Source: Saprolegnia diclina VS20
Taxonomy: Eukaryota; Oomycota; Saprolegniomycetes; Saprolegniales; Saprolegniaceae
Assembly: GCF_000281045.1 (NCBI RefSeq)
Contig: NW_008246129.1
Location: 3,122-60,110, forward strand
DNA length: 56,989 bases
Direction of reading: 5' to 3'
The translations under genes were made by a program, and so were the position numbers. Below, piece after piece: positions 1 through 11,340 of this stretch. The notes below the pieces were generated by a model. The model had not been told where the DNA came from. It saw only the letters and a program-made list of their open reading frames with translations, and did no database searches. Numbering within the stretch: position 1 is the stretch's first letter; each line of letters starts with the position of its first letter.

Positions 1-332
1 ATTTAGCGTAGATTTACGTATCTATTTTAATAGACGACCCACTTCAACAACAAAGTCAATAACACATCGCACTTGCCTCTGCCTTTTCCGGCTTCTTGCT
101 CCCGTCTTTGTCTGCCTGAAGGGCAGACCACGACCCTCTACGGAGTGTGCACAACAAAGCAAGTCAGACAGATAAATGTGATACTAGTAAGAATTATCTG
201 GTTGAATTGATAACCCACGCAACAAGGGCTTAATAATACCGGAAGGAGAAAATGGCGGTTTCCGGATAAATGCTGACCAATCATAGATGCGGCATTTGTC
301 GCACTGTGGCTTCGATTGGCAACCGGGAGAGG
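1..332. other. AT-rich 5' flank and promoter region
   Basis: No coding sequence is supported here. It is the upstream region of the NSUN-like gene that starts at 333. The only structure I see is the GGTTTCCGGATA motif at 257-268, listed separately. Confidence 0.4.
257..268 (+). promoter_or_regulatory. GGTTTCCGGATA motif upstream of the NSUN-like gene
   Basis: A 12-mer, GGTTTCCGGATA, lies 65-76 bp upstream of the NSUN-like ATG. The identical 12-mer occurs at 11329-11340, 47-58 bp upstream of the katanin start, where it forms half of a perfect dyad. The shared string and similar distance to a start codon suggest a common promoter element. That it binds a factor is inference. Confidence 0.35.
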
Positions 333-1728
333 ATGGAGCTACCCGCGACCTTCCGAGCATTTCTCGTCGACCATGGTATTGAACAGCGCGTCTACGACGT
401 TAGCTTGACCTCGCTTCCACGATACTTTCGGTACTACAGGTAGCCGGCAAAAGCGCGGTCCCCAACGTTCTTGTAGGATCAAGGACAGCTCCGTGACGGT
501 CGAGCAGCTCCAGGCCGAGTTTCCCGACGTGCAGCCCATTCCCTGGTTGAAGTCGTTTTACGCTGTTTCATCGCTTGACGCGCTCTCGTCAAGCAGCTTG
601 TATTCATCGGCAAAGATCTATGGCATGGAAGCCAGCTCTGGCTTTGCCGTCGCGACGTTGAACCCGCAACCAGGTCCGCGCTTCTTTCGCCTCGTACCCT
701 TTCTCAATTCTGTGCACAATGCCTTAGGCGACCACGTTCTGGATCTATGTTGCGCACCTGGCGCTAAATTAGCCATGCTGGCTGATGTCTTGGGCCGTCG
801 CGGCAGTGTCACTGGCGTACGATGCAAATGAGGTTATATCCTTTGCGGTGCCCAACACAATTCAACGTTAGGTCGACTACTCCAAGAATCGTATCTCGGC
901 CTGTCGATCGCTCTTGCACAAGTACGATCTCGTGCAGTCGTTGCCGGACACACCATGGCGCTGCCGCCTCTTTCATGCCGACGGCCGACGCTTTGCCGAG
1001 GGCGCTCCGACATCCAGCGACCCAAGCGCCGCTGTCCACGACAGTATACTGGACGTCATTTTGGACTCAGCCGAAGTCGAAAATCGCTCCAAAAAATCCA
1101 TTGCACGCAAGCGTATGAACAAAAGGTGTTTTCTTTCCAACTGCGCTCGATCTTATTTCTGCCAAACTAGCGCCCGTGCCCGCGCCCTCAAAGTGCAGCG
1201 CGAGGCTACAAGTGCAGCGACTGCGTCTTGTCTTTACGACAAGGTGCTTGTTGACGCAGAGTGCACTCACGACGGGTCTCTTCGACACTTGGCCAAGCTC
1301 ACGACGGCCGACGCATGGCAGTCGTACCTCGAAAACTACCTTTCGCCGTCGCATGTTGCGGGGATTCTGGCGCTCCAGCACGACCTCATTCGCAATGGGT
1401 TTCGACTCCTCGTACCCGGTGGCCGCATGGTCTACAGCACGTGCAGCTTGTCGCTCAAGCAAAACGAAGAGATCGTCGCAACCTTCCTAAAGGATACTCC
1501 AAGTGCCTCCTTAGTGCCCATTGATATGACCAATGTGCCGTGCCAGGTACGAACTCCGACATATCTTGTACGATGGTTGCGCTCACAAAACTCGATCAAT
1601 AGCCTGGAAGCATACCGCATACGGTGCGCTTTACGCCGCTTCACGACATGGGCGGCCTCTTCATTGCGCTCTTTACAAAGGCCACGGACGAGGCAAGTAT
1701 GCCAGCCAAGCGGCAAAAAACGGAATAA
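333..1728 (+). CDS. NSUN-family RNA cytosine-C5 methyltransferase
   Basis: Five exons: 333-439, 477-816, 872-1125, 1171-1546 and 1603-1728. They sum to 1203 nt, or 400 aa. Introns are 37, 55, 45 and 56 nt, all GT..AG. Family signatures are the SAM-binding motif I DLCCAPGAKLAMLAD followed by VTGVDYSKNR, motif IV DAECTHDGS, motif VI GGRMVYSTCSL, and a C-terminal RFTPLHDMGGLFIALF. The two cysteines expected for catalysis (motif IV, motif VI) are both present. Known family role: S-adenosylmethionine-dependent m5C formation in tRNA or rRNA. Oddity: motif IV is usually x-P-C, and here the proline is a glutamate. The 45-nt intron 1126-1170 is a multiple of three and stays open if unspliced. The C-terminal lysine-rich end is not a recognised localisation signal. 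I cannot assign it to a specific NSUN subtype. It is convergent with the next gene, about 11 bp apart. Confidence 0.85.
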
Positions 1729-1739
1729 AGCGATAATCA

Positions 1740-4700
1740 TCATGATTCTGGCCCAGCGTCCCATGGCGAGCGCATCACTGCTGACGACTCGGTCGCATAC
1801 AGCCGCGACCATGGAAGCTTTCGAATAAGCGACTTGTGGCGGCTTCTTTGCCGGGTCTTGGTTTGCTTGGTTAGGCGCGTTGGATGCGCATTCGCAGATG
1901 GAGGGTCCTTCCACTCGGGAATTACCAGCTCGGGGTACCGAAGAGCGCTGGGCTCGGGCTCGGCGACCGTCTCGGGCAGCGGTGCTTCTACTACTGGTTC
2001 TGGTTCGCTTTTTTGTGCAAGGATCGACGTCAGCATGGAAAAGTCGTCAACCATTGGTCTCTCCATTCGAGTGCAACTACAGACACGTAGAATGAGGCGA
2101 CCAAAATAAAATGCAGTGCATTCGAACAGCGTTTCGATATCAGCATCGTTGCGCGGAGGCTTCATCGGACTTTTGGGCGGACTTGGCTTTCTCTTTCCGA
2201 CAGCATCCCGCGTTTCAATGTGCACTTGCCAGATGGGTTGCCACGGCAGATCCGTTGCGAGAAGTTGCTTGGGTAGCACCATTGGCGCGGCGTGCTTCCG
2301 GTGTCGCGGGCTACAGACGCGTGGCGGGAAGCGAAGCAGCTTGTCTTGAACGAGGCTACGCTGCATGTCGCTGACTTCGTCAGCTACGCATGGAATTCTT
2401 TCCATTTTTCATTCAGCAAGATGAAGACGTACGACTCTCGAACGCTTTTGTAGGGCTAGCGACGTAGCGCTGCAGAGTCGCATTGTGCTTCTCTTGAAGC
2501 GCCACCTTGACGTGTAAACCATCCACAAGGTCCTACACATACCAGCATGCCGTGACGCGGTGCCACCTCCTCAACGGCTTTACTCCAAGGTACATGGCTG
2601 TAGATTGATACTCTTCGGCGCCAAACACACCATGTTCGAGCTCCAACTCGGCGTCAGGGGCCCGCGCTAGCTGCTTGAACAGCTCGTCGTCGCTGTACAC
2701 AACGTCGAACTGTCCCTTGAGATTCTGGAGTGTGTGCAATCGTGCTTCCTTCTCGGTCGTACGCGCACGCAGCTCTGCAAGCGTCGGCTGCGTCGTTGCC
2801 ATGTGCGCAAAGTACGAGCGCAGAGCCACGGCTTCGTGGTTTACATCGCGGTTCGCTTCTGTACGAAAACAATTCAACCCCTGGAATCGCGCGTCGCGTA
2901 CCTCGCTGCTTTGGTCGGTCGCTGGCCGTACGGGGCCGTTGGGGCGCTGTATGGGCGCGTGTCGTTGTCTCTTGAACGTGATCGCGACGAGCGTCGGCGA
3001 GCTTGGCTTGCGCTTCTTGGCTACTGTGTAGCCGGCTCGAATATATCTACGCCACGACGACGCGCGTATCACACAGTGCATGTCGTTCTTACTTTGGACC
3101 GTAGAGAGGACGATGGGCGCGCGCGAACGTCGATTTGGGTCCCTTCAAAGATGTCGGGCAGCGGGCCGGTCGCCATACTTACGTCGCGCATCCGTTGTCC
3201 CGCGACTGTTTCACTCGCGACGATCGACGCTTCGGTTGTAGCTGCAGCCGATGCCGGGCGCTGGACGACGGTGACCGACATGGATGGTCGGGGCGCTGTG
3301 CCGCCATACGACAGCAAAAACTAGGCACAAAATGACCACACATTTGCACAACAATAAGATGCACAAACCCGAAGCTCGATCGTACTAAAGAGGACCGCGT
3401 AAAACAATCCCGTCATTGGCGCCGAAGAGAGGGCATACGTGCGTTCGTTGCCATGCAATATGGCGTGGCTCTGATATCGGTACGACGCAGCACCCGTCAC
3501 GTCGTGCTTGACGAGGTACATGCACCCAAAGACGGCACTTGGTTTTGCCGATGTTGGCTCAACCGAAAGCGACACCTGTGCCGGGTTTGGCTGCTCGTGG
3601 GTAAAGGCGAAGACGCGAACACGCTTGGCTGCGACGGACCCATAAAAGTCGGTTTTAAACTCGAGCGCTGCCGGCTCTAGCAGCACGCACGTGACCTACA
3701 TGGATCATGCATGGTGTGTATTGACGAGAGACTGCGTACATGGTACGTCGTCTCGGCCGAGCTAGAGGTTGTCGGCAGCACGCGCACACGCAGTGTCTCA
3801 AACTGAAGCGATGTGATGTCGGCTTCACTGGGCTTGTACAAGACGAGCGCCGCGGGCACGTTCTCAACTTGCCACACTGCATCCTGCGAAGCCGCTCTCG
3901 AGTCGACAGCGCGCACAACAAGGTCCAAGCGTCTACGACGATATTGCTGGTGTCGAGATGACAGTTTGATATGCGCGTACGATGCCATGTCGAGCGCGAG
4001 GCAAAGCACAATGAGGGGCACTTTTGTCGGAAAGAGCTAGGAAAAATTGGGAATTTGGTTAGATTCTATGGATGTATCGTACTGCAATGTGGTGGGATGG
4101 AGCACTGCCCAGCGCATTGGGTGCAACCGAGTGGGTGTAGGTCTTGCCGTGGTCGACGAGAACGACGTTTGGGTCGAGTGCTCTTGTCTCGTCCGGGGCC
4201 GAAAGCTCTGAGTAGTGCAGTTTTGGGATTTCGGCAAATTCGTGCGCGAGGCGAAACCTAGCCACTCACTGAAACACCTTTCGTACGAAGCCACATACTT
4301 GATTTTTGCTTCTTGGAGAAAGAGAAATATAGTGTCGAGCGCGCCAGCCTACGACAGATAGATGCCAATCAAGCACTCGATTTACATTGCGTGTCGTGTA
4401 CCGTGCACGCGGTAGCCAAATCCAAAAGCGAAATAGTAAATAGATGAATGTCCATGAGGGTTGGCATTGGAGTCGTTGCCCTAACCATAGCATGCAGCGA
4501 CTCGTTTTCACGTAAAATGATAGGTCGTACGAAGCACCCACGAGCAAGTCGATGGCCCAATCGTTCTGCAATGTCGTTTAACAAGGTATTCCATAGGTAG
4601 ATGCATGAACGAGAAACCTCGACGAGGTGCAGCACTTCGGGAAAACCGATGTCGGGAAGCAGACCTCGAAAGAGCTTGGCACTGAAGCGAATGTAGTCGT

Positions 4701-5182
4701 CCTTCGTAATGGGAATCTAAACAAGTGATTTAGACGACTTCGTCAACGTTTCTGCGCTTACATTATGATTGCGCTTGAAGAGAATCGGGTTGAAGTGGGC
4801 AAGAGGCCACCACTCGCAACGGATGTACTCTAGGATGTTGGGATCGACGTAGGCCTCGGCGAACGACGAGATCTTTTTGCTTGGAGATGCCATGACCTTG
4901 GGTTTTGGTTCCTATTCACTTCGTTGATTAGTCAAATCCCACCGACAGCGTCATTACAATCACGTGTAATGGCAGTGGGTCTTTCCGAGCGTAGCGACTC
5001 GCAAGTAGGTAGTACCCACGCGGGTTCCTGATGCTTTTCACACCCCGCTTTGCGCGCCGGCGAAGCACGCTTGCGTATATGGCTTCAAGCTCCTTGAAGT
5101 CGTAACCATGAAAGTTCCAGTCATCACTGGTGAGGTCGGCTCGAAAGGCGCGAACCTCGGTCATGCCGTCTCGTGCTTGCAT
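1740..5182 (-). CDS. Unrecognised multi-exon protein (possibly one gene)
   Basis: I do not recognise this protein. Reading from 5182 downward, exons join in a consistent frame through many short introns. An example is GTAATG..GAATAG (46 nt) just before 4894, joining an 80-residue N-terminus to MASPSKKISSFAEAYV. The middle part is a hydrophilic, beta-rich-looking region (for example KFRLAHEFAEIPKL, then TTYHVTCVLLEPAALEF). Strong donors such as GTAAGTA near 3180 and GTAAGA near 3088 mark the later introns. The C-terminal third is helical and charged (LAELRARTTEKEARLHTLQ), suggesting coiled coil, and ends in a Pro/Glu-rich tail. No signal peptide, membrane segment or catalytic motif is evident. 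The exact 3' end (about 1740) and the exons around 4380-4570 are uncertain. Two separate genes remain possible, but the frames splice cleanly as one. Confidence 0.5.
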
Positions 5183-5440
5183 TTGTTTTCGCGCTGTGCC
5201 GTGTCGGTTTCACCTCGTTTCCCGCCCATTGGCGACCTTTTCCTGTGGCAATGAATGCACCTGTGTGCTTTGCAATGCGCCTATTACTCCACGCAGAGGC
5301 TAGTTGAGCAATCCGAGCATGCAAACAAGGTCACGCTTTTCTGGTAGGCCGTGAAACAAACCAGAATATTTCCAAAAAGCGAGAGTTTGCAACCATACTC
5401 TTTCAATCGAGCTTGCATGCTGTTTGCTAGTATTGTGGGT

Positions 5441-5462
5441 GTTGCATGCGTGTTGCATGCGT
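5441..5462 (+). repeat. Two tandem copies of GTTGCATGCGT
   Basis: The 11-mer GTTGCATGCGT occurs twice head to tail at 5441-5451 and 5452-5462. A further TTGCATGC lies about 25 bp upstream. It sits in a divergent promoter region, so it could be a repeated binding site. No function is known to me. Confidence 0.5.
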
Positions 5463-5671
5463 GGAGTCGCGAACGAAAGTTCCACATTCGCTGCTCAGAG
5501 CTTCGATTTCGGATAAATACGAATCTCACGAAACATAGAACGACCAGCTGAGTAATCAAACGCCGATCCACGGGACGACAAGAATAACAGAAGAGGCACC
5601 TCACGAATCAAAACCGCTTTCATGAAGCCGTTCCTTCCTGCGCTTCAACTTCACCATTCGGCCTAATTTCA

Positions 5672-5713
5672 TTGGCCAGTGTAAGCGGGACGCGATCCGT
5701 GGGTGCCACGTCA
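5672..5713 (+). promoter_or_regulatory. ATTGGCC plus GCCACGTCA promoter pair
   Basis: ATTGGCC (inverted CCAAT) at 5672 and GCCACGTCA at 5705-5713 lie 112-145 bp upstream of the ATG at 5817. The same pair with nearly the same spacing (33 versus 35 bp) and distance to the ATG occurs before the paralogue at 8653. CACGTCA resembles a bZIP half-site. Binding is inference. Confidence 0.45.
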
Positions 5714-5816
5714 CGAAAATGTCGCACTTTTCGATGGTTTCACTTTTTCCTAACGTTAAAAGCAGGATAGCGCAGCACCACGAAAACATAATTGAAGTTG
5801 ACGGCAACAGCACACC

Positions 5817-6143
5817 ATGGACGCCCCCGAAGTCGACGTCCGCTGCATCGCCGAAGGAAGCAGCTCCGATGCATCGAGCCCGACGAACGATGGTCCCCGT
5901 GACTCGCTGGTAGTCCGGCGCCTCTATCGCGTCACCTACTCGGACGACTCGCTGAAGGAGCGCTTTGACCAAATCGTGCGCACGACGCTACGCTTGGCCA
6001 ACGCCACGGACACGAGTAACAACGTTCTCTTGGCGCAAAAAGCCATCAAGTACCGACGGCGACACAGCGACTCGATCAATTACGACGACCCAAGCGCGGA
6101 CGTATTCGAGAGCCTAGGTATTAAGTGGTGCAAAACGCCGTAG
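5817..6143 (+). CDS. Small paralogous protein, family member 1
   Basis: Intronless, 108 aa. I recognise no domain. The core from about residue 35 to the end is YRVTYSDDSLKERFDQI, RTTLRLAN, NVLLAQKAIKYRR, INYDDPSADVFESLGI and a final WCKTP. The 93-aa product at 8653-8934 matches almost all of these blocks, and the 84-aa product at 6732-6986 matches more loosely. The N-terminal 34 residues are acidic/Ser-rich and not conserved. No signal peptide or membrane segment. The alternating charged and aliphatic pattern suggests a small helical protein, possibly a binding adaptor. It belongs to a local triplet formed by duplication. Confidence 0.7.
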   Translation: MDAPEVDVRCIAEGSSSDASSPTNDGPRDSLVVRRLYRVTYSDDSLKERFDQIVRTTLRLANATDTSNNVLLAQKAIKYRRRHSDSINYDDPSADVFESLGIKWCKTP

Positions 6144-6731
6144 TCGCCGACTTTCCTAGATTTGTGTATCATATTCGTGCAAATGAACGTTGTTTGTGGG
6201 GTCCCGAGTTGAATTGAAGCTGCTTCAACGAACTACAAGCCCGTTTGGCTCGACTCGCTTTTCTTGCTCGGTGCTAAAGAGTACCCAAGGCCATATGACC
6301 CAAGGCAGCCGACTCGAGGCATCGAACACAAGCAGCCCTTTCGGATGTGTTTGCGCCAATAGCTTGCGTCGAGGACGAAGGCGTTGACATTTGCTTGGCC
6401 AACCATGGGCGATACACGCTAAATTGCACCACTGAGACACACGGAGTCATTGGCGCCAATTTTGCGACAAGAACACGCGCCATCGTCAGTGCGGGACGAC
6501 GCACCTCGTATCATCGCCGCGTCGGGCCTGCGATGCCGCTGCGGCACAGCGCAGCTTCATGCTGCTCTCCAGCGACATGCCATGCGTAGCTTTGCACGGC
6601 ACTCCAGCGACACACCGTCCTTTGCTGTCTCTCCAGCGACTGCCCCGAGCTGTGAGTCTTCTTTCAAGACACACGACAATTCGACTCGCCACATCTCGAG
6701 CGCGCTTCACCAACAACCTCCGCGCATCAAT
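6144..6731 (+). other. Spacer with three CTCCAGCGAC copies
   Basis: 588 bp between two paralogues. The decanucleotide CTCCAGCGAC or a near match occurs three times between about 6567 and 6640. The frame of the next gene is open upstream of 6732 to about 6450, so an N-terminal extension of that gene cannot be excluded. Nothing else is seen. Confidence 0.35.
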
Positions 6732-6986
6732 ATGAGCGAGCGTAAGCCTCGGTATCGCTTCTACTATCGAGACGATGCAACAAAAGATCGATGCGATGCG
6801 TGCCTCCGCGCCATGCTTCATTTCGCGCAACAACCAAGCGCGTCGAGCATCAACGCGGATCTTGCGCAACGCGCACTTCGCTTTCGCCAGCACTCCCTTG
6901 GGCGCCTCGAGATTGACGACCCTACTCAAGATGCCTTTGAACGACTTGGTGTCGTCTGGCACAAGCTGCACCCAACCTCGCAATGA
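6732..6986 (+). CDS. Small paralogous protein, family member 2 (divergent)
   Basis: 84 aa from the ATG at 6732. Its pattern follows members 1 and 3: YRFYYRDDATKDRCDACLRA, then DLAQRALRFRQHS, IDDPTQDAFERLGVVW and an HP near the end. Shared landmarks are Y-x-DD, the K-x-R-x-D step, LAQ-x-A-x-x-x-R, DDP and the F-E-x-LG-x-x-W end. It lacks the WCKTP terminus and the RTTLRLAN block. The start is chosen because similarity begins right after it; the frame stays open about 280 bp further upstream with Ser/His-rich low-complexity sequence. It may be a faster-evolving copy. Confidence 0.55.
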   Translation: MSERKPRYRFYYRDDATKDRCDACLRAMLHFAQQPSASSINADLAQRALRFRQHSLGRLEIDDPTQDAFERLGVVWHKLHPTSQ

Positions 6987-7179
6987 GTGATTCTGCAGTC
7001 GCCTCGCACGATTCGTCTACACCGAGGTGACGTTGCCTTAACATAATTCGAGAATCATCCCGTTAACGATAACCACATCTGTGCCTTGACCAAAAGTACA
7101 AATTGTAGAGCCGAGAAGCGAAAGCGAGTTTGCGCCTGTTATCGGATGCCATAAAATAAGAATGCCATTTCGCGTCTTA

Positions 7180-7612
7180 AGAGCATCTCCACCGGTTCCC
7201 CGTATCCCACACTGGCTCTGGGTTTTTTTACCGGGCGATTTCGCGATACAGAGCAAGATAAAACAAAACGCCCCACCGGTTGCCCTGTAAAAAGATGCCG
7301 GGAGTCGCAATTTGTATGGCGTCGATAACTTCGAACTTCGTCTTAAAATTCGATTTTGTATTCATTTTTTGACTAGTATACAAAACATGAGTCATTCGCG
7401 ATTTTACCGGGTAAAAAGCCAGGGTGCCCGGGCGCCCTGTATCGGGCACCAGGATACAGGGCGCTCGGCCAATTTTTGCTCCACCCGGTAAAAATTATAC
7501 AGATACAGGGCGATTTACAGGGACCGGTGGGGCATTTCCCCGGTAAATTTTTTACAAATTTGGAAATTTTACAGAGCCAGTGTAGGATAGCGCGGACGAG
7601 TGGAGAAGCTCT
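7180..7612. mobile_element. MITE-like element with 41-bp terminal inverted repeats
   Basis: The left end 7180-7220 and the reverse complement of the right end 7572-7612 match at 33 of 41 positions. Both begin AGAGC and end with the block CACTGGCTCTG. A second inverted match, GCCCCACCGGT at 7271-7281 against its complement at 7523-7533, lies about 80-90 bp inside each end, so the inverted arms extend roughly 100 bp. The interior has no ORF of note and is AT-rich. This fits a non-autonomous DNA transposon. No clear target-site duplication is visible, so superfamily is unassigned. It sits between paralogues 2 and 3 of the small-gene family. Confidence 0.7.
7423..7464. repeat. Two overlapping hairpins inside the MITE-like element
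   Basis: GGTGCCCG (7423-7430) pairs with CGGGCACC (7443-7450). GCGCCCTGTAT (7432-7442) pairs with ATACAGGGCGC (7454-7464). Each stem uses the other's loop, so the two hairpins exclude each other. A palindrome TTTTACC-G-GGTAAAA lies just upstream at 7402-7416. Confidence 0.65.
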
Positions 7613-8652
7613 GAGAGCACGCAACGAACGTGGGCAGCGCAGTCGTCGCAATAAATGCGCAGTACCGGTATCTACATGAGATTTCCCATGACAAATTTTG
7701 GCGTTGCGGTGTTTGGTCTCTTTCCCTGGCCAGTGCCCACATCACAGGAACCTAAAGATGGCATCAAACTTCGCTATCGACTGACGAGCGAGCGGGCGAA
7801 GCTCACACACAATAAGCTATCTATCCTCGCGAGCCTCCGAAACAATGACGGCCCGCTTCATAGCTAACGTCAATGGCGTCCCGAGTCGATCGCTCGGGCT
7901 CTATCGATCTGCCCCGTGAGCACTTCCGCGATGCCGTTCCAGGGGGTTGCATGATGCATCACGAAATCAATAATGTGCACAGCAATCCCGATCGTGTACC
8001 GGTAGGTCTCTCCATGCATGTTGCTATTGCGCTGTGCAACGAGTCCTGGTCGGGCCATTTTCGCTCAGCCCTTGTAGCTACTGTCCAAACGACTCGAAGC
8101 GACGCATTTGACAATACACGGCGGGTCTCTCGCCCCTCGAGTTGCCGTACTCTACCATTTCCCACATTGTTCCGATTGTGCACATCAATCTTGTGGAACG
8201 CCCGTATAATTCGGCGTGCGGCGAGTTTTTACAAACGAGCATCCCATCTACATTGTGTGTTGTGTAGCAACACGCGCCGCATTTGATTGGTTACAACGTC
8301 AATCCACAGGAGCCAAACGTGTGATTGCCAGCTTGACTATTATCGACCTCGCTCATGATCTCCATTGAGCTCGACTCAATGTTGCTTGCGAACAAATCAA
8401 TAAAATTGATGCCCACACTTCGGTAACGTCCACCAGCTTAAAAACAAGAACAACAGTAACATCAGAACAGCGTTTCAGCATTAAAATCCACGCATTTGAT
8501 TGGCCCGCGCCTAAATTGGTGACCGATGGGCGCGCCACGTCATTGACCTCCTGGCAGCATCTCCGAGTGCGGAATGTTATCAACCACACCGCAATCAAGA
8601 TACTAGAGTCTCGTGTCGTTGTACTTTTCATTTTGCCACGTGATCCGTCGAC
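7613..8652. other. 1-kb spacer, no supported gene
   Basis: Short ORFs occur (for example 7873-8286 on plus), but none has convincing composition, splice structure or similarity that I recognise. The last 150 bp are promoter of the gene at 8653. A decayed gene is possible but not supported. Confidence 0.35.
8499..8542 (+). promoter_or_regulatory. ATTGGCC plus GCCACGTCA promoter pair (second copy)
   Basis: ATTGGCC at 8499-8505 and GCCACGTCA at 8534-8542 lie 111-154 bp upstream of the ATG at 8653, matching the arrangement before 5817 in order, orientation and spacing. Confidence 0.45.
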
Positions 8653-8934
8653 ATGAGCTCCACTGAGGTTGTGGTCGCACAAGAGAGCCATGGGTGTGCG
8701 GCGCGGCGCCACTATCAACTTTCCTACTCGGACGACGCAGTCAAGCAGCGCTACGACCATATCGTGCGCACGACGCTCCGCCTCGCGAACTCCCCGGACG
8801 TCAACAGCAAGAACGTGCTCTTGGCCCAGAAGGCCATCAAATATAGACGTCACGAAAGCGACGCAATCAACTACGACGACCCGAGCACGGACGTCTTTGA
8901 GAGCCTCGGTATCACGTGGTGCAAAACACCATAG
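8653..8934 (+). CDS. Small paralogous protein, family member 3
   Basis: Intronless, 93 aa, with the same core as the product at 5817: YQLSYSDDAVKQRYDHIVRT, TLRLAN, KNVLLAQKAIKYRR, INYDDPSTDVFESLGI and a final WCKTP. Roughly three quarters of the core is identical to member 1. The first 20 residues differ. No known domain, signal peptide or membrane segment. The retained promoter pair suggests co-regulation with member 1. It ends about 200 bp before the 3' end of the katanin gene (convergent). Confidence 0.7.
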   Translation: MSSTEVVVAQESHGCAARRHYQLSYSDDAVKQRYDHIVRTTLRLANSPDVNSKNVLLAQKAIKYRRHESDAINYDDPSTDVFESLGITWCKTP

Positions 8935-9138
8935 GCGAGAGTGATGTATGTACAGTTTGTCGTCGTTGTGTAAAGTTGTAGTCAATCTTTGTTTCGTAAT
9001 GTGTGAATATTGCTAACCTTAAATGAATATAGTGTTGGGTTCTCAACACTGTCTGGTTGGGGCCATGTGAGCCCGAAAGACTGTGCGCAACACAGTGGCT
9101 CGCAGCCCATAGGACAACAAATAATGCGTTTTATGTCC

Positions 9139-11282
<2,144 letters not shown>

Positions 11283-11319
11283 GCCACGCCCAGAGTCAAC
11301 CTTTCGGTCGCGGGTCGAC

Positions 11320-11340
11320 TATCCGGATGGTTTCCGGATA
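11320..11340. promoter_or_regulatory. Perfect dyad TATCCGGA-N5-TCCGGATA before katanin
   Basis: TATCCGGA (11320-11327), five bases, then TCCGGATA (11333-11340): an exact 8-bp inverted repeat 38-58 bp upstream of the katanin start codon. Half of it forms the 12-mer also found upstream of the NSUN-like gene. Its size and position suit a dimeric transcription factor site. That is inference. Confidence 0.45.

Larger units (their letters stand above)
5183..5816. promoter_or_regulatory. Divergent intergenic region with TTGCATGC repeats
   Basis: A 634-bp gap between two divergent genes (minus gene starting at 5182, plus gene at 5817). It has no convincing ORF. It holds TTGCATGC three times near 5413-5460, two of them in a perfect tandem 11-mer, and the ATTGGCC and GCCACGTCA elements described separately. 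Confidence 0.4.

Noticed and set aside
4928-5182. Separate 84-aa gene
   Set aside because: A 46-nt GTAATG..TAG intron with a CTAAT branch-like sequence joins it in frame to the next exon at 4915, so it is treated as the first exon of the large minus-strand gene.
7873-8286. Possible decayed START-like or other gene
   Set aside because: A faint resemblance only; no frame holds over a useful length.
8353-8985. 210-codon minus-strand ORF
   Set aside because: It lies antisense to the small paralogue at 8653, whose protein is conserved with 5817. The antisense product has no such support.
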